Assembly (NCBI RefSeq): GCF_035818615.1 | Contig: NZ_JAYKZY010000001.1 | Coordinates: 536,501 to 600,500 of the forward strand | Origin: Sphingobium sp. CR2-8 | GTDB taxonomy: Bacteria > Pseudomonadota > Alphaproteobacteria > Sphingomonadales > Sphingomonadaceae | DNA length: 64,000 bases | Reading direction: 5' to 3' | Shown: piece after piece, positions 18,045 through 27,730 of the stretch | Layout: each line of letters begins with the position of its first letter | Position numbering within the stretch: position 1 is the stretch's first letter | Program-made: the position numbers and the translations under genes | The notes under the pieces: model-generated | What the model saw: only the letters and a program-made list of their open reading frames with translations | The model's database searches: none | Told to the model about the DNA's origin: nothing

Positions 18045-18919
18045 GCGACGATCTCCGCTTCCAGTTCGGCAAGGGCCTGCGCATATTGATCCGCATTGGG
18101 CACGCCATGATGCCATCCGGCCTGATTTTCCATGAAGCTGACGCCATGCCCCTTTTGCGTATTGGCGATGATGCAGAGCGGCTTCGAACGAGGCAGGCAG
18201 GCTGCGTCGAACGCCGACAATAATGCGGCATGGTCGTGCCCGTCCACCTCCGCCACCTCCCACCCGAAAGCCCGCCATTTATCGGCCAGCGGCTCCAGGG
18301 CATTGGTGTCCTCGGTCCCCGCGCCCTGTTGCAGCCGGTTGCGATCGACGATGACCGTCAGTTGCCCAAGCCCCCGGTGGCCAGCGAACATCGCCGCCTC
18401 CCACATCGATCCTTCCTGCAATTCTCCATCGCCGGTCAACGCGAAGACGCGATAGTCGGCCTTGTCGATCTGCGCCGCGACGGCGATGCCGACCGCGACC
18501 GGCAGGCCATGGCCCAACGGCCCGGTGTTGGTTTCAACGCCCGGCAGATAGGTGCGGTTGGGATGGCCGTTCAGCCGCGATTCCGGCTTCAGATAGGTGT
18601 CCAGCTCCGCTTCGGGAAAGTAGCCGGCCGCGGCTAGCGCACTATAGAGCGCGCCGGTGCAATGCCCCTTGCTCATCACGAAGCGATCGCGACCCGGCGC
18701 CGCTGGTTCCGACGGATCAAAGCGCAAAATATCGAAATAAAGCGTAGCGATGATGTCCGTGGCCGAAAGATCGCCACCCGGATGCCCCTGCCCCGCGTCG
18801 ACGATCATCTTGAGCAGGCGGCGGCGCATCCAGTTCGCACGCTCCCGCACATGATCGGCGCGCGCTTGGGGGCTTTGAACGCCCTTTTCCCCAGCCGCGT
18901 GAACGGACATCATTGTCAT
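18041..18919 (-). CDS. Transketolase N-terminal subunit (candidate apulose-4-phosphate transketolase subunit A)
   Basis: The 292-residue protein is the thiamine-diphosphate-binding half of transketolase. It shows GQGHPGGDLSATDIIATLYF, FVMSKGHCTGALYSALA, TNTGPLGHGLPVAVGIA and the diphosphate/Mg motif ALTGDGELQEGSMWEAAMFA with DRNRLQQ. The partner C-terminal half overlaps its stop. It is the first gene of a minus-strand operon A-B-kinase-TonB receptor, divergent from a DeoR gene. ATG 18919 has GGGAGA ten bases upstream. Substrate assignment is inferred from neighbours. Confidence 0.9.
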   Translation of the reverse strand: MTMMSVHAAGEKGVQSPQARADHVRERANWMRRRLLKMIVDAGQGHPGGDLSATDIIATLYFDILRFDPSEPAAPGRDRFVMSKGHCTGALYSALAAAGYFPEAELDTYLKPESRLNGHPNRTYLPGVETNTGPLGHGLPVAVGIAVAAQIDKADYRVFALTGDGELQEGSMWEAAMFAGHRGLGQLTVIVDRNRLQQGAGTEDTNALEPLADKWRAFGWEVAEVDGHDHAALLSAFDAACLPRSKPLCIIANTQKGHGVSFMENQAGWHHGVPNADQYAQALAELEAEIVA

Positions 18920-19130
18920 CTGGCAAACTCTCCCTGCGGTGGTTCGTACCGATATGTAAAAAAATACGCAAGCTTTTAACTTTCGTTTTCTTTCGTTTCA
19001 GCAAATTTTGCTAGAAATTGACAAGCGTCGAGAAACTGGATTAGTGGTGCACAAAGGCCGCAAGCGTGCGGCGGTGTTGGGAGAGTATCGTGTCTGAACC
19101 GTCCCTTTCCATGATCTGGAGAATAGGGCG
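18920..19130. promoter_or_regulatory. Divergent control region with tandem CTTTCGTTT repeats (candidate DeoR operator)
   Basis: The 211 bp separate the transketolase operon from the DeoR regulator gene. At 18980-18999 lie two head-to-tail 10-bp units, CTTTCGTTTT and CTTTCGTTTC, one helical turn apart, in a locally AT-rich stretch unlike the coding neighbours. TTTCGTTT resembles half sites of GlpR/DeoR-family regulators. A short inverted repeat, GCAAATTTTGC (19001-19011), follows. No further gene is seen in the gap. Confidence 0.5.
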
Positions 19131-19916
19131 ATGAAGGATAGCGCGCAAACCCGGCTTCTCGGCGAGACGCGTCGGCTCAAGATATTGGAATGGTTGCAGG
19201 AAGAAGGCAGCGCGCGGGTTCGCACGCTGGCCGAGGCCTTCGGCGTGTCGGAAGTCACTGTCCGCCAAGATTTGGAGAAACTGGAGGCCGAGGGCCATAT
19301 CGAGCGCGAACATGGTGGCGCGTTCCTGAAATCCGTGCCGCAACAGGTGCGATCCATGGCATTGCAGCATCAAAGCCATCTGGATGCAAAGGACCGTATC
19401 GGTCGCGCCGCCGCCGCGCTGGTCGGCAATGGCGAGACGGTCATATTGGACAGCGGGTCGACCACCACGGCCGTCGCCACGCATCTGCTGGGTCGGCGTG
19501 ACCTGACGGTCATCACCAATGCGCTCAACATCGCGCTGATGCTGGGTGCGGAGCCGGGGTTCGAAGTCCATATGACCGGCGGCCATTTCAAGGCGCCGAC
19601 ATTGTCGCTGTCGGGCGAAAGGTCGGCGGACTATTTCAAGGGCCTTTACGTCCAGCGCCTGTTCCTGGCGACGGCGGCGATCGATATCGATAATGGCCTG
19701 ACCTATCCCGCCTTGTCGGACATCGCCGTCAAGCGCGCGATGATCGGCGCGGCGGATCAGGTCTGCCTGGTCGCAGACAGCAGCAAGATCGGCCAGCGGT
19801 CCTTTTCATCGCTGGGGGGGCTGGACCTGGTTCATGTCCTCATCACCGACGACGGCATCCGCGATCAGGACCGCAAGGCCATCGAAGCTATCGGCGTGAA
19901 AATCATCATCGCCTGA
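19131..19916 (+). CDS. DeoR/GlpR-family transcriptional regulator
   Basis: The 261-residue protein has the N-terminal winged helix (RLKILEWLQEEGSARVRTLAEAFGVSEVTVRQDLEKLEAEG, then HIEREHGGAF) and the C-terminal DeoRC sensor domain related to sugar-phosphate isomerases (VILDSGSTTTAVATHL, TVITNALNIALML, GAADQVCLVADSSKIGQRSF). Such proteins are usually repressors relieved by a phosphorylated sugar. It is divergent from the transketolase-kinase-receptor operon and is followed by the isomerase and rhamnosidase genes, so it probably controls both arms of the locus through the repeats at 18980-18999. GGAGAATAGGGCG precedes the ATG. Confidence 0.92.
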   Translation: MKDSAQTRLLGETRRLKILEWLQEEGSARVRTLAEAFGVSEVTVRQDLEKLEAEGHIEREHGGAFLKSVPQQVRSMALQHQSHLDAKDRIGRAAAALVGNGETVILDSGSTTTAVATHLLGRRDLTVITNALNIALMLGAEPGFEVHMTGGHFKAPTLSLSGERSADYFKGLYVQRLFLATAAIDIDNGLTYPALSDIAVKRAMIGAADQVCLVADSSKIGQRSFSSLGGLDLVHVLITDDGIRDQDRKAIEAIGVKIIIA

Positions 19917-19984
19917 CCCCGATCAGGGGCGGGCATCGGCGCCGATCGGCGTGACAGCGACAATCATAAGATGAGGAGCAGGCT

Positions 19985-20965
19985 ATGAGCACGCAAAAAT
20001 ATGGCGCCGGGATCTGGCATTTCGCCACCTATGTGGATCGCTACGCCACCGACGGCTACGGCCCGCCACGGTCATTGATCGAGATGATCGACCTGGCCGG
20101 GCAGGTTCAGGATCTGACGGTGGTCGATATCAACTATCCCTTCGTCGATCCCAGCCTGTCGCTGGATACGGTGGGCGACGCGTTGAAGCGTAACGGCCTG
20201 TCCGTGATCGGTATCACCCCTGAAATCTACACGCGACAGTTCGCCAAAGGCGCTTTCACCAATCCCGATCCCGGCGTCCGCCGCCTGGCGAACGAGATGG
20301 TCAACGACGCGGCCAATGTGGTGCGCCATTTCGGCGCCGACTATGTGAAGCTGTGGCCGGGGCAGGATGGCTGGGACTATCCCTTCCAGTGCGACCACCG
20401 CAAATTGTGGCAGATGAGCATGGACGGCGTCGGCGAACTGGCGAGCCAGAATCCGGACCTCAAGTTCGTCATCGAGTATAAGCCGCGCGAACCGCGCAAT
20501 CATATGAGCTATGACAGCGTGGCGCGCACGTTGCTGGGTATCGAGAAGATCGGCCTGCCCAATGTCGGCATCCTGCTCGATTTCGGCCATTCGCTCTATG
20601 GCGGGGAATCCCCTGCGGATGCGGCGCAGTTGGCGATCGATCATGGCCGCCTGTTCGGGATGGACGTGAACGACAATTTCCGCAGCTGGGACGATGACAT
20701 GATCGCCGGATCCGTGCATCCGATCGAGCTGTTCGAATTCTTCTACACACTGCGCAAGAATAAATGGGATGGGGTCTGGCAACTGGATCAATTCCCTTTC
20801 CGCGAAGACAGCGTGGAAGCCGCCAATGCCGCCATCAGCTTCCTCAAGGTCATCGAGCGCGCACTCGACAAGCTGGATTTCGAGGCGATGCAGGCGGCGC
20901 AGGATCGGCAGGATGCGGTCGCCGCGATGAAGCTGGCCCGCGACGCCCTCTTCACATCCTATTGA
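19985..20965 (+). CDS. Xylose-isomerase-like TIM-barrel protein (candidate D-apiose isomerase)
   Basis: The 326-residue protein belongs to the xylose-isomerase-like/AP-endonuclease-2 TIM-barrel superfamily. Metal-ligand candidates are [14 protein letters not shown] (Glu on strand 5), [14 protein letters not shown] (Asp/His), [10 protein letters not shown] and [13 protein letters not shown]. It has no signal peptide, so it acts on an internal sugar. Placed with a kinase, a split transketolase and a DeoR regulator, it is the expected aldose-ketose isomerase of the pathway. The D-apiose isomerase family (ApsI) has this size and superfamily; L-rhamnose isomerase of the Pseudomonas stutzeri type or an epimerase are alternatives. 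GAGGAGCAGGCT provides its ribosome site. Confidence 0.85.
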   Translation: MSTQKYGAGIWHFATYVDRYATDGYGPPRSLIEMIDLAGQVQDLTVVDINYPFVDPSLSLDTVGDALKRNGLSVIGITPEIYTRQFAKGAFTNPDPGVRRLANEMVNDAANVVRHFGADYVKLWPGQDGWDYPFQCDHRKLWQMSMDGVGELASQNPDLKFVIEYKPREPRNHMSYDSVARTLLGIEKIGLPNVGILLDFGHSLYGGESPADAAQLAIDHGRLFGMDVNDNFRSWDDDMIAGSVHPIELFEFFYTLRKNKWDGVWQLDQFPFREDSVEAANAAISFLKVIERALDKLDFEAMQAAQDRQDAVAAMKLARDALFTSY

Positions 20966-20975
20966 AAGCCACAGC

Positions 20976-23900
20976 ATGACCACCCCCAATGCCTTGCATG
21001 TCCTGGATCTGCGCGCGGATTATCTGGTCGAACCTTTGGGGATGGAGGTTCGGCATCCGCGCCTGTCCTGGCGTCTGGAAAGCGAGGGCCGGGGCGTCAT
21101 GCAAGCGAGCTATCGCATTCGGGCGAGCGCCGACGCCGATGGCGAAACGCTGCTGTGGGACAGCGGCGTTGTGGACAGCGACGCCTGTTTCGACATCACC
21201 TATGGCGCCCCCCCGCTCCAGTCGATGCAGCGCATCTGGTGGGATGTCGAGATTAGCGACAATCGGGGTCGGCGGGCACGATCGGAACGCAGCTGGTTCG
21301 AAGGCGGGTTGATCGCTCCGGAGGATTGGCGGGCAAGCTGGATCGAGGCGGAGGACGAGGGGGCGGCCGCCGATCGCGCGGCGGGGCTGCAATGGATATG
21401 GAGCGCCGATCCGCTCGATCCGCGGCTCCATGGCTTTCGGCTGGATTTCGATGCGCCCGCCGACCTGATCGACGCGGAGATACTGATCGCCGCGAAGGAC
21501 AATCTGCTGGGCGTCTGGTTGAACGGCGAACCCGCCGCGCTTCCCGATCTTGTCTATTGGGGGACGCTGCTGCCGACTGAGGGGCAGGTAAGGCCCGGGC
21601 GTAACAGCCTCTGCCTGCTGGCGTCGGCGGACACCAGCGGCTTCTTTCCCGTCGATGGCGGGGCTATGGCCGCCCTGATCCGGCTAAATCGCGGCAATGG
21701 TGACATTGAGAGGCTGGTGAGCGGGCCGCAATGGCGGGTGAAGACCGATCCGCCAGAAGACTGGACCACCGCAGACTATGACGCTGCCGATTGGGACGCT
21801 GCCCAGGCATCGGGTTCGCACGCGCAGGGCGACCCACGCCCCAAGGAACCGGCGATCCGGTTGCGCACCGAATTCGATGCGCGCGGTCCCGTGGTGGAGG
21901 CGCGTCTTTATGCTACGGCGCTGGGGACGTATGCAGCGCGGATCAACGGGCAGCCGGTATCGAACCATGTGCTGGCGCCAGAAATCAGTGTCGCCAAGAG
22001 CCATATCCTCTACCAATGCCATGATGTGACGCCGCTGCTGCAGGAAGGCCTCAATGCGCTGGCCTTCACCGTGGCGGATGGCTTTTATGCTGGCGCTTTT
22101 GGTTGGCGCATGGAGCGCTATGGATTCGGGCCTGCGCCGCGCCGGTTGCTGGCGCAGTTGCGCATCGATTATGCCGACGGATCGAGCGACTGGGTCAAGA
22201 CCGGGAGCGACTGGCGGATCGGCGGTAGTCCGATCCTGGAGTCCGACATCTATGGCGGCGAGACATATGATGCGCGGCAGGAACAGCCCGGCTGGGATCT
22301 GCCCGGTTTCGACGACAGCGCGTGGCGGACAGTCCGTATCGGTGCGACGCCACCGGCGCAGTTGATCGCCCAGACAGCGCCGCCGCTGCGCGCGACCCGC
22401 ACCATGCGCGCTTTGTCGGTCACCGAACCTGCGCCTGGCCGCTTCGTGTTCGATTTCGGCCAGAATATGCCGGGATGGGTGAAGCTATATGCCAAGGGGC
22501 AAGCGGGACGCTGCATCACCCTGCGCTTTGCCGAACTGCTCAATCCCGATGGTACGGCCGACCAGTCCAACCTGCGCAGGGCCGCATGCACCGATCATGT
22601 CATTCTGCGCGGCGACGCGGCAGGCGAGACGTTCGCGCCGCAATTTACCTATCATGGGTTTCGCTATGTCGAGGTGGAGGGGTATCCTGGTACACCCACG
22701 CTGGACGATATCGAGGGCATCGTCGTCCATAGCGACTGCCGCGAAACCGGCACGATGGACTTCGCCTCGCCCCTCCTCCAGCGCATCTGGGACAATGCGC
22801 TATGGAGCCAGCGGTCCAATTTCTTTGCCGTTCCCACCGACTGTCCCCAGCGCGACGAGCGTATGGGGTGGATGGGGGATATTCAGGTTTTCCTGGACGC
22901 CGCCGCGTTCAACATGGAGGTCGATCCCTTCATCCGTCGCTTCCTGCTGGAAGCGCGGGCAGCGCAGCGGCCCGACGGCGCCTATCCCATCGTCGTACCG
23001 CAACCTCTTTCCTTCCCCGATGTCGTGACGGCGGGATGGAGCGAGGCGGGCATCATCCTGCCCCATGGGTTGTGGCAGCGCTATGGCGATACCGCCGTCA
23101 TCGATGAAAATTGGGATGCGATGGAAGGATGGATGGCGTTCGTCGCGCGGGACAATCCCGATCATATCTGGCGGAATGACCGGGGGCTGGACCTGGGCGA
23201 TTGGTTGTCCGTCGATGCGATCCAGCCCGATGACGAAACGACGCCGCGCATCCTGTGTGCGACCGCCTATTGGGCCTATAGCGCGCAGTTGATGGCCGAC
23301 ATGGCGCGCGCGACGGGCCGTGACGGAGACGCCGCGCGGTACGAGGCGCTACGCGCGGAGATTGGGAAAGCCTTTGCCGCCGAACTCATCGACGGTGATG
23401 GGAAAGCGGGCAATGGCAGCCAGTGCAGCCAGGTGCTGGCTCTCTATATGGGTCTGGTGCCGCAAGGCCAGCGGGCGGCGGCAGCGCACCTGTTGGCGCA
23501 GGATATCCGCGATCGCGGCATGACATTGTCGACCGGGTTCCTGGGCACGCCCTATCTGCTCGACGTGCTGGCGAAGGCAGGCGCATGGGAAGAGGTCGTT
23601 GGGCTTCTGCTCCAGACCGCCTATCCGTCCTGGGGCTACATGCCCAGCGTCGGCGCGACCACGGTGTGGGAGCGCTGGAACGGGGATGTCGGCGATCTGT
23701 CGATGAACAGCTATAATCACTATGCATTCGGCGCGGTGGTCGGCTTCTTTTATCGCCGCCTCGCGGGCATTGCGCCTGCCGCGCCGGGATTTAGGCGGGT
23801 CGATATCAAACCCCTGTGGTTTAAGGAGGCGGGCGATGTGTCGGCGCGGTATGAAGCGATCACGGGCCTTATCGCGACGAAGGTCGAAGGCGATGCGGCA

Positions 23901-24086
23901 GGTCTATCCAGCCTGACCGTCACCATCCCGGCCAATTGCACGGCGTTGGTCGAGCTGCCCGCTGGACAGTGGACCGAAGCAGGGCACAGAGTGGAAGGCC
24001 ATCCTGACTTCAGCGTATCGCGACCGCATGCGGATATCGTGCATATCGAAATAGGGTCGGGCGACTATCATTTTATCCGTGCCTGA
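20976..24086 (+). CDS. GH78 alpha-L-rhamnosidase
   Basis: The 1036-residue protein has the multi-domain GH78 layout: N-terminal beta domains (YLVEPLGMEVRHPRLSW), a concanavalin-like domain (FDFGQNMPGWVKLYAKG), the (alpha/alpha)6 catalytic barrel with PTDCPQRDERMGWMGDIQVF near residue 625 (the conserved Asp/Glu pair, general acid in RDER.GW), and ATTVWERWNGD near residue 895 (catalytic base Glu), then a C-terminal beta domain. It removes terminal alpha-L-rhamnose from glycosides. No signal peptide is visible, so it acts on imported oligosaccharides or glycosides in the cytoplasm. It starts 10 bp after the isomerase gene and ends in a strong hairpin. Confidence 0.94.
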   Translation: MTTPNALHVLDLRADYLVEPLGMEVRHPRLSWRLESEGRGVMQASYRIRASADADGETLLWDSGVVDSDACFDITYGAPPLQSMQRIWWDVEISDNRGRRARSERSWFEGGLIAPEDWRASWIEAEDEGAAADRAAGLQWIWSADPLDPRLHGFRLDFDAPADLIDAEILIAAKDNLLGVWLNGEPAALPDLVYWGTLLPTEGQVRPGRNSLCLLASADTSGFFPVDGGAMAALIRLNRGNGDIERLVSGPQWRVKTDPPEDWTTADYDAADWDAAQASGSHAQGDPRPKEPAIRLRTEFDARGPVVEARLYATALGTYAARINGQPVSNHVLAPEISVAKSHILYQCHDVTPLLQEGLNALAFTVADGFYAGAFGWRMERYGFGPAPRRLLAQLRIDYADGSSDWVKTGSDWRIGGSPILESDIYGGETYDARQEQPGWDLPGFDDSAWRTVRIGATPPAQLIAQTAPPLRATRTMRALSVTEPAPGRFVFDFGQNMPGWVKLYAKGQAGRCITLRFAELLNPDGTADQSNLRRAACTDHVILRGDAAGETFAPQFTYHGFRYVEVEGYPGTPTLDDIEGIVVHSDCRETGTMDFASPLLQRIWDNALWSQRSNFFAVPTDCPQRDERMGWMGDIQVFLDAAAFNMEVDPFIRRFLLEARAAQRPDGAYPIVVPQPLSFPDVVTAGWSEAGIILPHGLWQRYGDTAVIDENWDAMEGWMAFVARDNPDHIWRNDRGLDLGDWLSVDAIQPDDETTPRILCATAYWAYSAQLMADMARATGRDGDAARYEALRAEIGKAFAAELIDGDGKAGNGSQCSQVLALYMGLVPQGQRAAAAHLLAQDIRDRGMTLSTGFLGTPYLLDVLAKAGAWEEVVGLLLQTAYPSWGYMPSVGATTVWERWNGDVGDLSMNSYNHYAFGAVVGFFYRRLAGIAPAAPGFRRVDIKPLWFKEAGDVSARYEAITGLIATKVEGDAAGLSSLTVTIPANCTALVELPAGQWTEAGHRVEGHPDFSVSRPHADIVHIEIGSGDYHFIRA

Positions 24087-24104
24087 CCTGATTTGAGGTC
24101 CAGA

Positions 24105-24144
24105 CACGAAGGGGCTGGCGGATATGTCCGCCAGCCCCTTCGTG
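24105..24144. terminator. Strong 18-bp hairpin terminator
   Basis: A perfect 18-bp stem starts CACGAAGGGG at 24105 and ends CCCCTTCGTG at 24144 with a TATG loop (24123-24126). It lies between the convergent rhamnosidase and pntB genes and can serve both strands. No T-run follows. Confidence 0.8.
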
Positions 24145-24165
24145 CATTGCGATTGCGCGAAGATA

Positions 24166-25617
24166 TCAGGTCAATTTCCCCAATAGACTGTCCACCGCGA
24201 CCTTGGCATCGCCATAGAACATCCGCGTATTGTCCTTGTAGAAAAGCGGGTTTTCGATGCCGGAATAACCCGTGCCCTGCCCCCGCTTCGACACGAAGAC
24301 CTGCTTTGCCTTCCACACTTCCAGCACCGGCATGCCCGCGATGGGCGAGTTCGGATCATCCTGCGCGGCCGGATTGACGATATCGTTCGACCCGATGACG
24401 ATCACCACGTCGGTCGAAGGGAAGTCGTCGTTGATCTCGTCCATTTCCAGCACGATGTCGTAGGGCACCTTCGCTTCGGCCAGCAGCACGTTCATGTGCC
24501 CCGGCAAGCGGCCTGCGACGGGGTGGATGGCGAAGCGAACAGTCTTGCCAGCGGCCCGCAGCTTGCGGGTCAGTTCGCTGACGCTCTGCTGCGCCTGCGC
24601 CACCGCCATGCCATAGCCCGGTACGATGATGACGCTGTCCGCATCGTTGAGCGCCGACGCCACGCCGTCCGCGTCGATCGCGACCTGCTCGCCTTCGATC
24701 TCCGCCGCCGGGCCAGTCGTGCCACCGAAGCCGCCCAGGATCACCGACACGAAGGAACGGTTCATCGCCTTGCACATGATATAGCTCAGGATCGCGCCCG
24801 ACGAGCCGACCAGCGCGCCGGTGACGATCAGCAGATCGTTGCCCAGGGTGAAGCCGATCGCGGCCGCCGCCCAGCCGGAATAGCTGTTGAGCATCGAGAC
24901 GACGACGGGCATGTCCGCGCCGCCAATCCCCATGACGAGGTGGAAGCCGATGAACAGCGCCAGCGCCGCCATGGCGAGCAGGACGGTCAGTTCGCGGCCC
25001 TCCACGCCGATATTGCCGACATACATCACCAGCAGCACCAGCGAGGCCAGCAGCGCCGAGGCGTTGAGGACATGGCCGCCGGGCAGTTTCTTCGCCTTGC
25101 CGTCCAGCTTGCCCGCAAGCTTGCCGAAGGCGACGATCGACCCGGTGAAGGTGACCGCACCGATGAAGATGCCCAGAAATTCCTCGACCTTGAGGATGTT
25201 GATTTCCACCGGCGTCTTGTGCGCGAGCAGGCCGGCAAAGCCGGTCAGCGCTTCGCGGGCGGCAGGATCGAGCGCGTTCACCGTTTCCAGTTCGAAATGC
25301 GCGTTGAAGCCGATGAATACGGCCGCCAGCCCCACGAAGCTGTGCAACGCAGCGACAAGCTGGGGCATTTCGGTCATCTGCACCCGCATCGCGACGATCC
25401 AGCCGATGACGGCGGCGACGGCGAAGGTGCCGACCACGATCGGCAGATTGGCCGCGCCGGGGCCAAAGAGGGTGGCCAACACGGCCAGGGCCATGCCGGT
25501 AATGCCGTACCAAACGGCGCGCTTGGCGCTTTCCTGGTTGGAAAGGCCGCCCAGCGACAGAATGAAAAGGACCGCGGCACAGAGATAGGCTGCGGACACC
25601 ACACCGGTATCGAACAT
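24166..25617 (-). CDS. pntB: NAD(P) transhydrogenase subunit beta
   Basis: ATG 25617 gives 483 residues, the usual PntB size. About nine transmembrane helices ([22 protein letters not shown] onward) are followed by the NADP(H)-binding domain III with [55 protein letters not shown] and [21 protein letters not shown]. With PntA it forms the inner-membrane proton-translocating transhydrogenase that makes NADPH from NADH. It starts 13 bp after the pntA stop. The gene itself is intact, although its partner is frameshifted. Confidence 0.95.
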   Translation of the reverse strand: MFDTGVVSAAYLCAAVLFILSLGGLSNQESAKRAVWYGITGMALAVLATLFGPGAANLPIVVGTFAVAAVIGWIVAMRVQMTEMPQLVAALHSFVGLAAVFIGFNAHFELETVNALDPAAREALTGFAGLLAHKTPVEINILKVEEFLGIFIGAVTFTGSIVAFGKLAGKLDGKAKKLPGGHVLNASALLASLVLLVMYVGNIGVEGRELTVLLAMAALALFIGFHLVMGIGGADMPVVVSMLNSYSGWAAAAIGFTLGNDLLIVTGALVGSSGAILSYIMCKAMNRSFVSVILGGFGGTTGPAAEIEGEQVAIDADGVASALNDADSVIIVPGYGMAVAQAQQSVSELTRKLRAAGKTVRFAIHPVAGRLPGHMNVLLAEAKVPYDIVLEMDEINDDFPSTDVVIVIGSNDIVNPAAQDDPNSPIAGMPVLEVWKAKQVFVSKRGQGTGYSGIENPLFYKDNTRMFYGDAKVAVDSLLGKLT

Positions 25618-25630
25618 GAAATCTACCCCC

Positions 25631-27204
25631 TTAGGACCGCTGGAACATGGCCAGCATCCGGCGCGTGACCAGGAAGCCGCCAACGATATTGATCGACGCG
25701 ATCAGGATCGAGATCGTCGCCAGAACCAGCACGATCGTGCTGGACGATCCGACCTGAAGCATGGCGCCCACAACGACGATCCCCGAAATCGCATTCGTCA
25801 CCGCCATCAGCGGCGTATGCAGAGAATGGCTGACATTCCAGATTACCTGGAAACCGACGAAACAGGCCAGCACGAAGACCGTGAAATGGCCCATGAAGCT
25901 GGCGGGCGCCACGGCGCCGACGGCGATCAATACGATCGCGGCGACGATCAAAGTCGTGACCTGCGAACGGGTCTGCGCCTTGAAGGCGGCGACGTCCTTC
26001 GCCCGTTTCTGTTCGGGGGTCAGTTCCTCCGCCTTGGGTTTGGGCTTCTGGGCGGCGATCGCCTTGATCTTGGGCGGCGGCGGCGGAAAGCTGACCGCAC
26101 CTTCAAAGGCGATGGTCGCGCCGCGGATCACGTCATCCTCCATATTATGGACGATCACGCCATCCTTGCCCGGCGTCAGGTCGAACAGCATGTGGCGGAT
26201 ATTGCTGGCGTAAAGCGAACTCGACTGTGCCGCCATCCGGCTGGGGAAGTCGGTATAGCCGATGATGGTGACGCCGTTGGGGGACACGATCTTCTGATCC
26301 GCCACCGTCAACTCGCAGTTACCGCCGCGTTCGGCCGCCAGATCGACGATGACCGATCCCGGGCGCATGGCCTCGACCATGTCCTTCGTCCACAGGACGG
26401 GGGCGTCGCGCCCGGAATGAGCGCGGTGGAAATGACGATATCGACATTGGGCGCCAACTCGCGGAACTTCTTGAGTTGTGCCGCGCGAAATTCGGGGCTG
26501 GACGGGGCGGCATAGCCACCGGTCGCCGCGCCATCCTGCTGTTCTTCCGAAAAATCGAGATAGACGAATTGCGCGCCCATCGATTCGATCTGTTCGGCGA
26601 CTTCGGGCCGCACGTCGAAGGCCAGCGTGATCGCGCCGAGCGATGTGGCCGCGCCGATCGCGGCCAGCCCCGCGACGCCGGCGCCAATCACCAGAACACG
26701 GGCCGGGGGCACCTTGCCCGCTGCGGTCACCTGGCCTGTGAAGAAGCGGCCGAAATTGGCGCCCGCCTCGATCACGGCGCGATAGCCCGTGATGTTCGCC
26801 ATCGAGGACAGCGCATCCATCTTTTGCGCGCGCGAGATGCGCGGCACCATGTCCATCGCCAGCACATTGGCGCCGGTCGCGCTGACCGCAGCCAATTCTT
26901 CGCCGCGCTGTCCAGGATAGAAAAAGGAAATGAGGGACTTGCCCCGTTGGAGCCGGGCAGCCTCTTCTGCTTCGGGTGGACGCACCTTGACGATGACGTC
27001 AGACGCGGCCCACAATTCTCCAGCGGTTGAAACCACCTGCACGCCAGCGGCGCGATAGCTGTCATCGTCGAAGCCGGCCGCCTTGCCTGCGCCGCTCTCG
27101 ACAAGGCATATATGGCCCAGCTTCTGCAATTGTAGAGCGCTATCGGGCGTCAGCGCGACGCGCAATTCGCCTTGGACAATTTCTTTTGGGGCGCCAATTC
27201 TCAA
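25631..27204 (-). pseudogene. pntA: NAD(P) transhydrogenase subunit alpha, single-base frameshift
   Basis: The gene starts with TTG 27204 (MRIGAPKEIVQGELRVALTPD; GGAGG eight bases upstream) and reads the alanine-dehydrogenase-like NAD domain including [17 protein letters not shown] up to [12 protein letters not shown]. One base is then missing near 26410/26411: GGGCGCGAC should read GGGCCGCGAC for [18 protein letters not shown]. In the original frame the protein ends in a nonsense tail at 26308 after 298 residues; the second frame (from about 26410 to 25631) continues through [19 protein letters not shown], a Pro/Lys linker and three to four membrane helices. The fused full-length PntA would be about 525 residues. 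Either a real loss of function or an assembly error. Confidence 0.88.
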
Positions 27205-27730
27205 ACCCTCATCCTCCCTTTTATTCGATCGTCACTATCCGGTTCGATAGCGCGGTATCTTGGCTCCGTGACCTGATGTTTATCGTTTCAATCGCGTGGC
27301 TCTACCCAATGCCCATAAAAGAAGAAATCTTTTTGCCAACCACATACGTATTTTTATTTCCGGAAAATGCGGTCGCGGGTGTTCGCGCCGCCATGCCGTC
27401 CAGCGATTTCGAATGTATCGCACAGCACTGCTCGGCTCATAGGGGAGCACCCTCAACGTCCACTTCCTACATCAGCAGCATCAATAGCCCTATGAGAAGA
27501 CGTCGTTATTCAGCGTCGCGCCGCTTGGCTATTGGTCGAGCCGTTATTCAGCCCAACGGGACGTGATCATGAACGCACGACGGCTTCATCCTGAGACGGT
27601 CCCTGCAACTAGGCGGATGAGGACCATGGTTGCGGGATGACGGAGAGACGGCAGCGCAGCGCTACGTCGTGCTATCCAATTCTTACGACGGCGCAAACGA
27701 CACAACGTCCTAATTTACGGAGACGATGTC
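27205..27730. other. Intergenic, pnt leader and unexplained sequence
   Basis: This 526-bp gap between the divergent pntA and peroxiredoxin genes must hold both promoters. GGGAGGATGAGGG precedes pntA, and GGAG precedes the plus-strand gene at 27719. The section 27300-27360 is AT-rich. Short ORFs inside have no credible protein character. No repeat, RNA gene or mobile element was recognised. Confidence 0.5.

Noticed and set aside
17088..18278. Longer 396-codon reading of the transketolase C-terminal subunit
   Set aside because: The extension overlaps the N-terminal subunit and reads as Arg/Gly-rich noise; the ATGA overlap at 18044 marks the true start.
27286..27566. Open frame upstream of the peroxiredoxin-like gene
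   Set aside because: Weak start context and no coherent protein character; the region more likely holds promoters.
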